Source: Acanthosepion lycidas
Taxonomy: Eukaryota > Mollusca > Cephalopoda > Sepiida > Sepiidae
DNA: 64,000 nt
Assembly: GCA_963932145.1 (NCBI GenBank)
Contig: OZ010586.1
Span: 54,514,943 to 54,578,942 of the forward strand
Direction: 5' to 3'
A program made the translations under genes and the position numbers. The notes beneath the pieces were generated by a model. The model did not search any database. It saw only the letters and a program-made list of their open reading frames with translations, and had not been told where the DNA came from. Within the stretch, counting starts at the first letter, position 1; every line of letters starts with the position of its first letter. Shown here piece by piece: positions 43,204-53,509 of the stretch.

Positions 43204-43930
43204 TAGAAAAATGTTGACTTATGCTAATTTTTTTCATGGTTAAAAACTTGAGAAAATTAAACTTTAATTTCGTTGACGTTATGTTTTTTCACTCATAACA
43301 ATGTTTTTTTTAGCGATATCAAAAATAAATATCAAATTAAGTAATGACATTGAATTTATGAAAAAAAACAAACATTTTTAATTCATTTTATAATAAAAAT
43401 AGTTTTCTTTACGTCTTTGAAGAAACTAAATTAAATTCTGTTCAAATTTGTTAAACGTTGTTTTGTTTTGCTTCTTAAAATAACACAAATTACTCAAAAA
43501 GAATTGCATTTTATCAATAAATAATTCTTTAAACTTTAATCAAAAAATGTTGAACAAATTTTAAGATGGAAAATGCCAAAAATGAATTAAACTTTAATTT
43601 AAAAATGTTAAGGCTTTTTAAACTTAAGTAAATCTTTTTGTGCGAGTAAATTTAAGCACCAAAGTTTACTTTTTACAATTTAAATATAAATAATGTATGG
43701 ACTCAAACTAAAATAATCAAATATACTTACTTCAAATAAATAAGTTAAATAATATTCCAACCAAAGGTAAAATTAAAAGATTCCTTTGAATTTCTCGAGC
43801 CAACAACATAAGAGTACACAGTACGCAGCAGTTCGTTCAAACTGAAACTAAAACGATCTAATTGTCAGCCGGCCTCCAGTCTATCGAGGTAGCGGCGTTA
43901 CGCAGATGCCTGTTAATATAGAACGCCATG

Positions 43931-45007
43931 GTTAATCCACAAATTAAAGAAAAAATAGGGTTGAATCTTTGGATTAATACCAAAGAAGTAACAAACTGGT
44001 TTACTGATATTAAAGATTAAAAAAAAAAAACTGTACACTAATGTAGTTTGATATTGAAAATTATTATCAATCAATATCAAAAGAACTGTTCATGAATGCG
44101 TTGGACTTTGCTACCCAGTAAAAGGATGTAATAGAAGAAAGGAGCATTATTATAAATGGAAAAAAATCGATACTGATACTAAAAGATGAGCAATGAATAA
44201 AAAACATTCTTATGACCACTTTGACATCACAATGGGATCACTAGACTCAGCTGAGACTTCTGACCTCATATTATACAATATCACAGCATATTGTGAAATT
44301 AATATAACTGATATTGGATTATACAGAGACCATGGACTTATGTTTATAAAGAACTCTACTATCTTTAATATCGATGAAATTAGAAAGGTATTATATAGAG
44401 AATTTAAATGCCTGAACTTAAAAATTATGGTAAGCACTAAATTGAAAAAGTGAACTTCCTTGTTATAACATTAGATTTAATAAAAAAATGTATGCATAAC
44501 TTATAAAAAAACAATGCTAATCCTTTGTATATCCACCCTAAATCTAATCATCCTCCATCTATAATTAAACAAATTCCTTTATCTATCAAAAAAAGAATAA
44601 GTACAAATTCAGCAAATGAGAAGATTTTCTATGAATATATTAATTTCTATAATAAAGCTCTAAAAGATAGTGTTTACAAAAGCCCAAGACTAAATTACAT
44701 AGAAAATGAAAATAGAAAGCATAGAAAAAACAGAAGCAGAAAAATAATTTGGCATACACCCCCATACACACAAATGGTTAAGAATAAATTAGGAGAAAAA
44801 TTTCTTGCATTAATCGTTAAACATTTTCCTAAAGATAGTAAACTCAGTACTATTTTCAATAAAAATACCCTAAAATTAAGTTACAGCTGTATTGAAAACA
44901 TAGAAAAAATTATTAAGAAACATAATGCTAATATCTTGTATAAACACTTAGACCGAGACCAAACAAATTTAGATAGTATAAAAATAAAAAGAGATGAAGA
45001 TAAATAA
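43931..45007 (+). pseudogene. RT middle and C-terminal part of the GIY-YIG element
   Basis: After the P-element end the frame reads KEKIGLNLWINTKEVTNWFT (43945-44005). Next come HFDITMGSLDSAETSDLI (44218-44270, the FDVTMGSxDGAE block), a GLYRD-type catalytic block near 44315, then IHPKSNHPPSIIKQIPLSIK and KRISTNSANEKIFYEYINFY (44525-44640). The stretch ends with KIIWHTPPYTQMVKNKLGEK and a lysine-rich tail to 45007. This RT lineage pairs with a GIY-YIG endonuclease. It is a fossil with several interruptions. Confidence 0.7.
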
Positions 45008-45009
45008 AA

Positions 45010-45480
45010 ATTATATAACTGCAGAAATCCTCAAAACTGTCCTCTGAAAAATAAATATCGCACTGAATCATTAGTATACCAATGAAATATCTCATCTATT
45101 GAGGATCCAGACAACGTAAAAGTCTATATTTGATGCACAAGGCATGAGTTCAAAAAAAAAAAAAAAGATTCAATCAACATCAAAGTTCTTTTAGGATAAA
45201 TAAATACCGGAGTGAGACGTTCCTATCAAAATATTTCTGGCACTTAAAAGAAACCAACAAAACAACTATAGTAAAATGGAAATTAATAAGAAAAGCTAAA
45301 ATATGTAGGTCATTAAATGACCAATGCACTTTGTGCATGCATGAGCAACTATATATTACTAGGTTTATAAAAAATAAAAATTTACTGAATCAAAGAAATG
45401 AAATAGCTATTCTTTGTCGACATTGTCAAAAATTTTCCTTAAATAATGTTTTAAAAAAGCTGATAAAAGTAATATACATA
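45010..45480 (+). pseudogene. GIY-YIG endonuclease traces of the same element
   Basis: CRNPQNCPLKNKYRTESLVY (45020-45080) is the cysteine-containing linker CNCRNxxxCPL. Traces of the YIG half, the LSKYIWxLK-type and KCNLCLxEK-type blocks follow up to the HCQ end near 45430. In the family this endonuclease nicks target DNA for reverse transcription. Old and broken. The right inverted repeat begins 250 bp downstream. Confidence 0.55.
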
Positions 45481-45730
45481 CTTATATTTGATATTTAATA
45501 ATAATTTTTAAATAATTTAAGTAATTCTATTATATTTATTTGTTTTAAAAAGAAATATAGTCTATCAGTAGTTATAATTAAAAACAATATTTTAAAATTG
45601 TAGTTAAAATACAACGTATTCTAATCCAAACACCACTTTCAGAAAGAATCTTTATGTATACAAATACAAATTTAATGGGAAAAAAAATGTCGCAAAACTT
45701 TTTGTCGTTGATAAAAACCAGACGACATGC

Positions 45731-46095
45731 GTTGAACGGATGTCATAATTCATTGAAAAAGGCACCCCTACTTTACCTAGACTTAACCTCTTTTCAAAAG
45801 TAACTCATATTTGATACAATAGCAATAGTAAAAATACAGTAAAAATATACACGCTACCGCCCCTTGTCAAAATGATTGGATTTCGCAATATCCATAGAAA
45901 TTAATATTATGAATGTATGTGTTTATAAAACTCAGTAAATTTCAAAATAAGTTATTCCAAGATTCGCTTGAAAATGAAACAGAACTAGGGCCTTTAATTT
46001 ATAATAATATAATTGAATTTGAAGTTTTTAGTTTCTGTTTTTGAAACATGGTAATTCCTGTGTAGCGATGGAACCATAATCAGCTAATTTATAAT
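45731..46095 (-). repeat. right inverted repeat of the composite
   Basis: This is the reverse complement of 37557-37918 over its whole length, with the same outer word ATTATAAATTA and the same inner word GTTGAACGGATGTCATAA. The outer flanks of the two repeats are unrelated to each other, which marks the ends at about 37557 and 46095. Confidence 0.85.
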
Positions 46096-46099
46096 ATCT

Positions 46100-49000
46100 A
46101 TCCCCTGTAAATTTGCATTGAGCACTGTTTTTAAAAAAATAAGAAGAACACCCGATTATATATCTTACTGTTCTTTCTTTTATATAGTAAACGACGGAAT
46201 TATTTGTACACCCATCAATTTTTTATATTTTTTTTTATCCATTTCTCAGAATGTACTCCCTCTATGATGCTAAGATTTTTCCCGTTTTTCTCTTAACCAT
46301 TAACCTGGTATTTAACTGTTAGTCCTCACTGATAAATTCTGAAATAAAAGTAGAATTGTATTTATTTATTTTTTAAAAATAAAACTGGGGATATGTACAA
46401 ATACAGAGATGTTACTTTTTTTTTTAAATCAGGAAAACTTTAAAAACTTTTTTATGATATTAAGATAACTTTGTTTATATACCCTTTGTTTTATTTTTAA
46501 AAAAAAGAAAAAAACACATTGTATTGTTATTTTATTCATAATTTATCAGTTTTTTTTAAATATTTATTTCAATTCTAACAAGTAAGGAGTCATAAATTAA
46601 ATGACACGTTAAACAGAAACATGGTTCATTTTCCTTTTAACAATGTAAAAAAAAATGCAATGTCTTTATGTTGTTTTATGTAGTTGAAATTATTATTAGC
46701 ATAGTAGACTAACAATTAAAAGTCTGATAAAATTAATTTCACTTTTAAAAACTGAAATAAATGTTATAATACTTTTAATTCTTAGTCTATTTTACTTAAT
46801 AAAACTTCAATTTTCTAAACAAAAAAATAAAATATTGCATTGTTTTACTCCCATAAATTGAAAAATTGGAAAAAATGCCCATATTTGAAATTTAAATAAA
46901 ATTTTTGCACTTAAAAAAAAATGATATCAATTTTCAATTTTCTTTTAAATTTCCGTTCAATATTTCCGGAAAAAAAAAATGGATGCATGTGATATCCTTA
47001 AAGCATTGGAATTATTTTAGTTTATTTATCTTTTAATTTATGAAATGTAATGATTTTATATCCGTTTAAAGCTAGGCCTATGTTAAGATTTAAAAAAAAC
47101 AAAAAACAATTGGTTCACTTATTTATATAATTTTTTTTTAATAACCGTTCACAGACATGGAAAATAAAAATCAAAGAACTGATGCCAAAGTCTGGACTTC
47201 TCACATAGGTGTGAAAAAACTGTGGATTCACTAAATTCAATTAATCTTTAGTAACCCTCATTTCAATTTCAAACATTTTCTTGAATTTGATTGGTTGTTG
47301 AATAAAAATAAGCTTAGAAATTTCCATAACAAAACAGTCAAAATTTGTGCAAAAATAGGCTCAACTGACATAAAAAATCTTTCTCAAATTCATCCCTAAT
47401 TTAAATGTTTCAAGAAATTCTATTGGCTAAAAAATAAAAAATACAACATTCGCCCACGCATTTCTCAGAAAAATTCTCAACAGCTACCAAGCCCCGTTGG
47501 AGCCGATTTTGTTGTTAAGAAAACTATAAATAGAAACAGCAAACGAATTTTCGTGAAAGATACACACGGAATTATGTGCTGCCAAAGAAGCAAACTTCCT
47601 TTATGGGAGATTAGAAAAATTTATACAAAAAACTTTTTCACTCAATATCTTTCATAAAAAAATCTTTTGTCTAAGTTAAATTCAGCCTTTTTAATCAAAG
47701 GCAGACAACTTTTAGACATCGAACATTTCCGAAACAGCAAAGAACTTTTTCTCTAAAATATACATTTGCACACATCATTACAAACCAAGAAATTGTAAAT
47801 TGTGTATATAAAATTTAACCTATTGTTTCAAACATGTATTTTTTGTCGTTATTGAATATAGATATTTGGTCATTTCTTATAATTTATGTTTGCGGATATT
47901 GCATATTTTATTTGCAGCACAATCTTAAATATTCACGCAACCTTCTTAGATCCACTACAAATCCAACTCCACATCAAGCCCTTTAAAAATATTCAATTTT
48001 TTTTCACCCTTTTTGTTCACTTCTTGTAAGTGGGGTTTATCCCCAACAGCTGAGAATGTGTTTTAGAGACAATTTTTTTTTTTATTGCTGAGTGGTTGGC
48101 TTTGAGCCAAACACATATCAAAGACAAATTAGCTTCATTTTGAACTCTATCTTCTTTCTTATTGCTCCTTTTTCTTTTTTGCAAAAATTATTGAAATTAT
48201 GCTATTGTTTTTTTCTTTTCTGAAAGCACATCGCAGACCAAAAGTGCTACCTGGGGCGAACTGCCCCCTCCACCTTCCACTAGCTATGACCACTGGATCC
48301 TGTAACAAAAGCAAAACAAACAACATACATAGTCAATACACATTGCAATAAATGTATCAGAATACTAATACTCCCCCCACCTCCTTCGAACAGAATGAAC
48401 GTCTTTCAACCTCAGGTGAAAAAAACTTTGTAAAGAAAAAAGTTCATATAAAAGAAGAAAGATGATTGCTGTTGAAGTTTGTATGATGAGGGGTTTTCGA
48501 GTGTACAGAAGGGCATTTGTTTCTGCTATTATCATTACAAATTTATCTAGCGGGTATACAGCAGCAAGGATTCATAGCTATCAGTCATTGATTCCTTACA
48601 ACAAACAAGTTAATTTTAATCATTAGAAACTTATCAAAGAATAGCCAATAAATGTCTCTCTCTATTTGTATAGACACTGGAAACTAAAAGGTTGAGGAAT
48701 GTCATCCTCATGCATATTACCATCCCATTTCCATCACTGATTAATGTGTTCTTTTAAAAGACGAAATTAAATAAGAGGTCATTTAGGTTCATTGGAATTA
48801 GCAGATAATGAAATTGAGGCAAGGGAATGTTTCTAAGAGTTAAAGGTAAACCTGTATAGACTGAAAGAAATACTGAAAAGTGATAGAAATATATATTTTA
48901 AATTCAACCAAAAGGAAATTATTATATAAATAAGTTGATTTCAGCTGGAATTATTTTATTGTTCCTTTATAAATTGAAATATATGCATATCTAGTGCTAG

Positions 49001-50730
49001 TTCTGGGCATGATGATAAACTACATCTGGCAGCAAAGCCTCTGATTGGGAGACTGGAGGTTTTGAGGAGCATGGGACCACCTCTTAATTGCTGTTGTCCC
49101 CAGGTCCACTCTGACCCTGAGTAGTAGCACCTTTTAGGGGTCCTGTCTATGGGCCAATAGTGAATCCTCAGGCAAAACACTATAAAAATACTTTTTTATA
49201 GTAAAAATAGCCGCAATACATTTTATATAAAAAATGAGCAACAATACATTTTTAAAGCAAGATGACCAAGAATACATTTTATCTGTAGTTGAATGCATAC
49301 AATTGTGTTCAAATTATTTAGATTTCAGCTTTAAATAAACTATAGATTTGATATGTCACTTAACAAAATCAACCAACAACCTACCTAGTGAGTATTCTAT
49401 GGTTTAAAAATTCATGATTAAATTTTGTTGAGAGACTAGTATAAAATCAGAACTTTCAATTTGCTAAAGAACTTCTCTAATGACTGTTTGCAAAGTTTTA
49501 TTGTGTAATGACAAATACTGTGTCATCCAGTGAAGAATAAGAACATTTAACTAGAGTATTCACCAAAATTGAATAAACAATGATGTTGGTATTGAAATTG
49601 AAAGTTAAAGAAAAATGAACATGTATGCATCTTTAAAATAGATTTTAGTGCTACAAAATGGTAAGAAATGCATTAGGTAACAGTTAGTTGAGAGGTGAAG
49701 AAAGGTAATCCCTCCACTTCCCTGAGTTGGGGTCAATTTCTTCAGAGCAGTGTCACATTTACACATACTTGCATTTCATTTTCCCTGATATGGCCAAATC
49801 AAAATCACTGATGCAAGGCACTGCCAAGTCAACTACCATATAAAACCCTAATTCACTTCTCTTTTTCATATTTGCTAATGTGTATCTGTTTCACTGCCTC
49901 AACAAATTATGGTTGCATGTTCTGTAAATATGTAAATAAGATGTTTCCTCTCAAGCATTCATACATGTCCTTGTCTTTTTTCACTGATGAACAAAGTGTT
50001 ACCATATCACAGGTATAGTAATGCAATATTGGAATGGTAAGGTACATTTATCTCTAGCAGCCATTCTAATAAGTTAATTCAGAACCATATAAGTGAGAAA
50101 GAATTTAAAAATCAATGCAGATTTTCAGTTTCCCCAGTAATCAGGATTCAGTTGATAATCTTTTTCATAGAAGAACCCTATATTCTTTGTTTGAAAGGGT
50201 ACAAAATTCTTGGTACATACAAGAAGAATTAGGGTTAGGTTGGAAAATAAAAACCATCTCCAAAGATATTTTGTATTTCTGATCAGTTTGTCTATGAGGG
50301 AGACATTTAAGGATTTTTAGATAATTGACTTTAGCCATTGGGTTTGAAATTGTTTAGAAGTTAACTGTAGTCTGTTAAACATATATTTTGATCTATTGTA
50401 AGATTTCGTTTTACATTATTCATTAAGACAGCTTCTCTGATTTTACTTACACACCTCCTCTCCAACTACACACAATGATATGTTTGACACAAGGTCATAA
50501 TTGATGTGAATCCCCACATGTGTACATGCAGGTTGTCCAATTTCCTCAGGGTCTGATTCTGGCTCTCCTCCTTACAATAGGGAAGGTACTATTTGGAGGG
50601 ATAGCCCCCTGAAACTGGATTTTCATTAATTTCCATCTTAGGCTCCATAAAGGGGATCTTTCAGATAGTAATTTGGTTGCTTAGTCAATTGGTGATGAAT
50701 ATCTGTGACAAAGGCAGACAATACTTATCT
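46100..50730. other. AT-rich spacer, nothing recognised
   Basis: About 4.6 kb without a credible gene. 46.1-48.2 kb is very AT-rich with many homopolymer runs. 48.2-50.7 kb is less extreme but nearly free of CpG from about 48.8 kb on. The 74-residue minus frame at 48956-49180 has no recognised family. Confidence 0.5.
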
Positions 50731-50734
50731 TGAT

Positions 50735-51890
50735 GGTATCCCTACAATAGACATTAACAACTATACTCCTGAACTGGATCCTATTCTCTCTAAATTCTGC
50801 AATAAGTACATTGCTGCTTCTTTCCTGCTTGATGGAAATCCTCTTCCCAGTCTTTAAGAACTCAGACTATTTGATCCTTCTAAATATCGACCTATTGGCC
50901 TTCTACCTCTTATTGGAGATGTACTAGAGGGTCTAATCAACACTGAATTGGTTAAGCATCTAACCTCACATGGTCTTCTTTCAGATAAGCAATATGGCTT
51001 TTGCTTCTATGTCAACTGCTGATGTATTAACAATTATTGCTGAAAGAGCCTATGAAACTCTAGATAAGAATGGTGATGCTCAAAGGCAATTGACAGTGTT
51101 TGGTATATTGGCATTCTTCACAAGTTGAAAGGTTATAGTATTTCTGGATTAATTTTTGAACTGATTCAGTCTTTTTTATCAAGTCATGAAATTAAAGTTC
51201 TCTTAAATGGCCATTCTTCTAGATCTCTTGGCAATGCCTCCAAAATGAAACTGCTCTTTTTTAATCATCTGAGAGAACCCTCTTTAACTTCCATCAACAT
51301 GGCTAATGCTAACCTCCAGAAGAGTGACTCATTGTGCCTTCATGGACTAACATTTTCCTCTAACATGAAGAGGAAAGATTATATTGAATAAATTGCTAGG
51401 TCTGCAGTTAGGAAATTTTTTTTTTGCCAGAATTATTATTGGTCCTAACCTGGCATCTTGGCTTCAGTCATTTTCCCACCACTGTGACATAGATATGGCT
51501 TCCCTGTGTCTTTTCTATAAATACTTTCATGGTAATTGTTCTGATGAACTTTCCTCTATGGTACTTAAACTTTTTTAATCTAAACACAGTACTAGATCAG
51601 TGTCAAGGTCTCATCATTTTAGAATTGAAATTGTTAGATGTAACCACATGTTCTATGCTAACAGTTTTTTTCTTTCACTTCTCTCTTGTGAAACTCACTT
51701 CCAGTTACTTGCTTACCAGTTAAGTTTGATCTTCAGAAATTTAAATGCAGTGTCAATCATTATCTTCTGTCTTCATAATTCTTATGTTATTGTTGTTCAC
51801 TCTCCTTAATAGTATTTCTTTTTTTCATATTCTCTAACATTTGCATCTTAGTGGCTTTATTGCCTTGCTTGGGGGTGAAATGATAAAAAA
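50735..51890 (+). pseudogene. Jockey-like LINE, internally deleted, with 3' end
   Basis: It reads through a LDGIPTI block, DPSKYRPIGLLPLIGDVLEG (50875-50935), INTELVKHLTSHGLLSDKQY (50938-50997), then RVWYIGILHKLKG-like coding, FELIQSFLSSHEIKVLLNGH (51155-51215). It jumps directly to SLTSINMANANLQKSDSLCL (51285-51340), so the segment with the VPQGS and YADD blocks is deleted. It continues with IIGPNLASWLQSFSHHCDID (51435-51495), LCLFYKYFHGNCSDELSSMV, and the 3' end GCCTTGCTTGGGGGTGAAATG plus A-run at 51850-51890. Dead copy. Confidence 0.75.
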
Positions 51891-51894
51891 AAAA

Positions 51895-52610
51895 TACAAA
51901 TAAAAAAAATTCATACATATGAAGTTTGTTTTGTACTAGAAGCAAAAAACATTGTACTATTTGGAACACATTTAACATCAATTTAAGTCATTGCAGTTAT
52001 TTTTTATATAATATTTAGTTTATATTTTTCAAGTCCTCCAAATCCAGCAACATAATTAAGGCTCTTATTTTTTATTTCAATTTTTATGTTTTTATGGCTG
52101 GGGAAATGCCACATATATATTTCTGTTTTTTTTTAATGATGTTTTTCTAACTTTTCATTTGTTTAATGTATGTTCTGCTTAAATTTATTTTGAAAATGTG
52201 TTTTTTTTTGTCACCTATTTTGGTTTCATTTGAGCCTCTTGTGCAGTATTGTCAGAAGTGTTATATCTATTTTGTGGGTGAAGATAAACACAATATTTTA
52301 TGGGTGGGGATAAACACAATATTCTTCTATGAGTTTGAATACTATTAGCAAAGTCCAGGGTTATTGGAGTCTACATTTTCTGAACTCTGATTGTGCAAGT
52401 TTTAGAAAACCAATTTTCACCAAAACAAGAAGGTTGGTTTTTGTGGCATTTATTGTGGCTCATTCTGTTCGGGGAAATCTTTTTTATATGAACACTATAC
52501 AAATAAGCTTGTAAGGTGAATATTATCCATTACTAAAAAGATTATTTTCTTCTTTGTTGTGATTTATAGTTAATAAACTACCATTAATTAAAAGACATCA
52601 TATTTGCACA
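51895..52610. other. AT-rich spacer with a short tandem repeat
   Basis: A unit of about 27 bp containing GATAAACACAATATT occurs twice at 52275-52325. Nothing else was recognised. Confidence 0.5.
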
Positions 52611-52612
52611 TA

Positions 52613-53500
52613 CACTGATGTTCCAAAAGTTATGGGACAGTTTTTGAATATCATGTATACCCCCACCCCACTGACAAGGTGAAGTGCAGCAATTTGGCAA
52701 GACAACTAAGTGGTTGGAAAATTTCTCGAGAGATATTGGATAAGTGTCGACATCTCACCGATATTTGTAGATGAAGTGTCTTGTGCAGCAAATAGACATG
52801 CTCACCATATCCCATAAATGCTCGATTTGGTTCATTTATTGGTGGTTACTAGAATACTCCTTAAATCAATTCTGGGTAACTTGGGCTGTCATATGGTGCA
52901 TCACTCTACTGGAATAATTCATTGTTGTTGGGGTATATAGCGTCCATGAATAGGTGCAAATGGTTGAAAAGCAGTGCCACATAATAGTCACCAGTCAATA
53001 GCATTTAAGCAGACCACATCATGACACATGAACACCCTCCATATGATTATGGGATCACCAGCATGGTGTCATGTTGACAACTGGATTAATGTCACAAGAA
53101 CAACTGGCATTATGACTTACGTAATATTTTATTTGTCTTCCAAGTTGCAACTAATAATGCCATGAACCCAGATGAGGCACTGTGTCCAATACGATGTGTT
53201 AACAGGGTTGTGTTTGTGGGCCTTTCTGCTCTCATATCATATGAAAGCTAAAGAACACTGAACTAATTTGTTGGATATACATCTGGCCTCTGTTGCATTG
53301 AATACAGACATAATTTGAACTAATATTGTTTTGTCTATTACCTCAGAGGATCATTGAGATCATTAAAGACCTGTGGTTGGCCACCTGATACACCTACTAT
53401 TAGGCTTTCTGATAATTCATGTCACTTTGACATGAGCAGCCAAACCAGTGTCCACACTGACTCACCAGGTGTCAAAACTCAACTGATTTAGGTCTATGCA
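52613..53500 (-). pseudogene. Tc1-type transposon relic with one recognisable TIR
   Basis: The left end, TA + CACTGATGTTCCAAAAGTTA then TGGGACAG, is a typical Tc1-type terminus. Minus-strand traces are in transposase order: FCATVVCLNAIDW-like coding, LLCGTAFQPFAPIHGRYIPQ (about 52930-53000), TAQVTQNWFKEYSS (about 52850-52895), MNQIEHLWDMVSM (about 52800-52840) and SLEKFSNHLVVLPNC near 52710. The matching right TIR was not found near 53500, so the 5' side is truncated or eroded. Frameshifts and stops throughout. It is a different subfamily from the Tc1 relic at 6690. Confidence 0.65.
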
Positions 53501-53509
53501 TTTTTATGG

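Larger units (their letters stand above)
39517..43930 (-). mobile_element. P-type DNA transposon (THAP9-like), 4.4 kb
   Basis: The ends are perfect 14-bp inverted repeats, CATGGCGTTCTATA (39517-39530) and TATAGAACGCCATG (43917-43930). The flanking 8-bp words GTTAAATC and GTTAATCC agree at 6 of 8 positions, as expected for an aged P-element duplication. P elements of flies also start with CATG. The inside holds a minus-strand transposase (about 40032-42275), a 265-bp RT segment copied from the host element (42778-43042) and a mariner MITE (43103-43203). The DNA between 43205 and 43917 may hold the promoter and first exon; no clear THAP C2CH exon was recognised. Confidence 0.75.
37557..46095 (+). 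mobile_element. composite: RT/GIY-YIG element bounded by about 365-bp inverted repeats, with nested insertions
   Basis: The outer parts are inverted repeats (37557-37918 and 45731-46095). Between them lie plus-strand traces of one retroelement: an RT N-terminus at 39308-39508, the middle and C-terminal RT at 43931-45007, and GIY-YIG traces at 45010-45480. A Penelope-like element (37942-39287) and a P-type transposon (39517-43930) are inserted in it. Without the insertions and their duplications the host element is about 2.8 kb. It is an old, broken copy with several interruptions. The family is a Penelope-like RT plus GIY-YIG type known in cnidarians and other invertebrates; inverted rather than direct terminal repeats would be notable. 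Confidence 0.55.

Noticed and set aside
37557-46095. Maverick/Polinton element (because of long inverted repeats)
   Set aside because: No polymerase B, integrase, ATPase or capsid-type sequence is visible inside. The contents are an RT/GIY-YIG element, a Penelope-like element and a P element.
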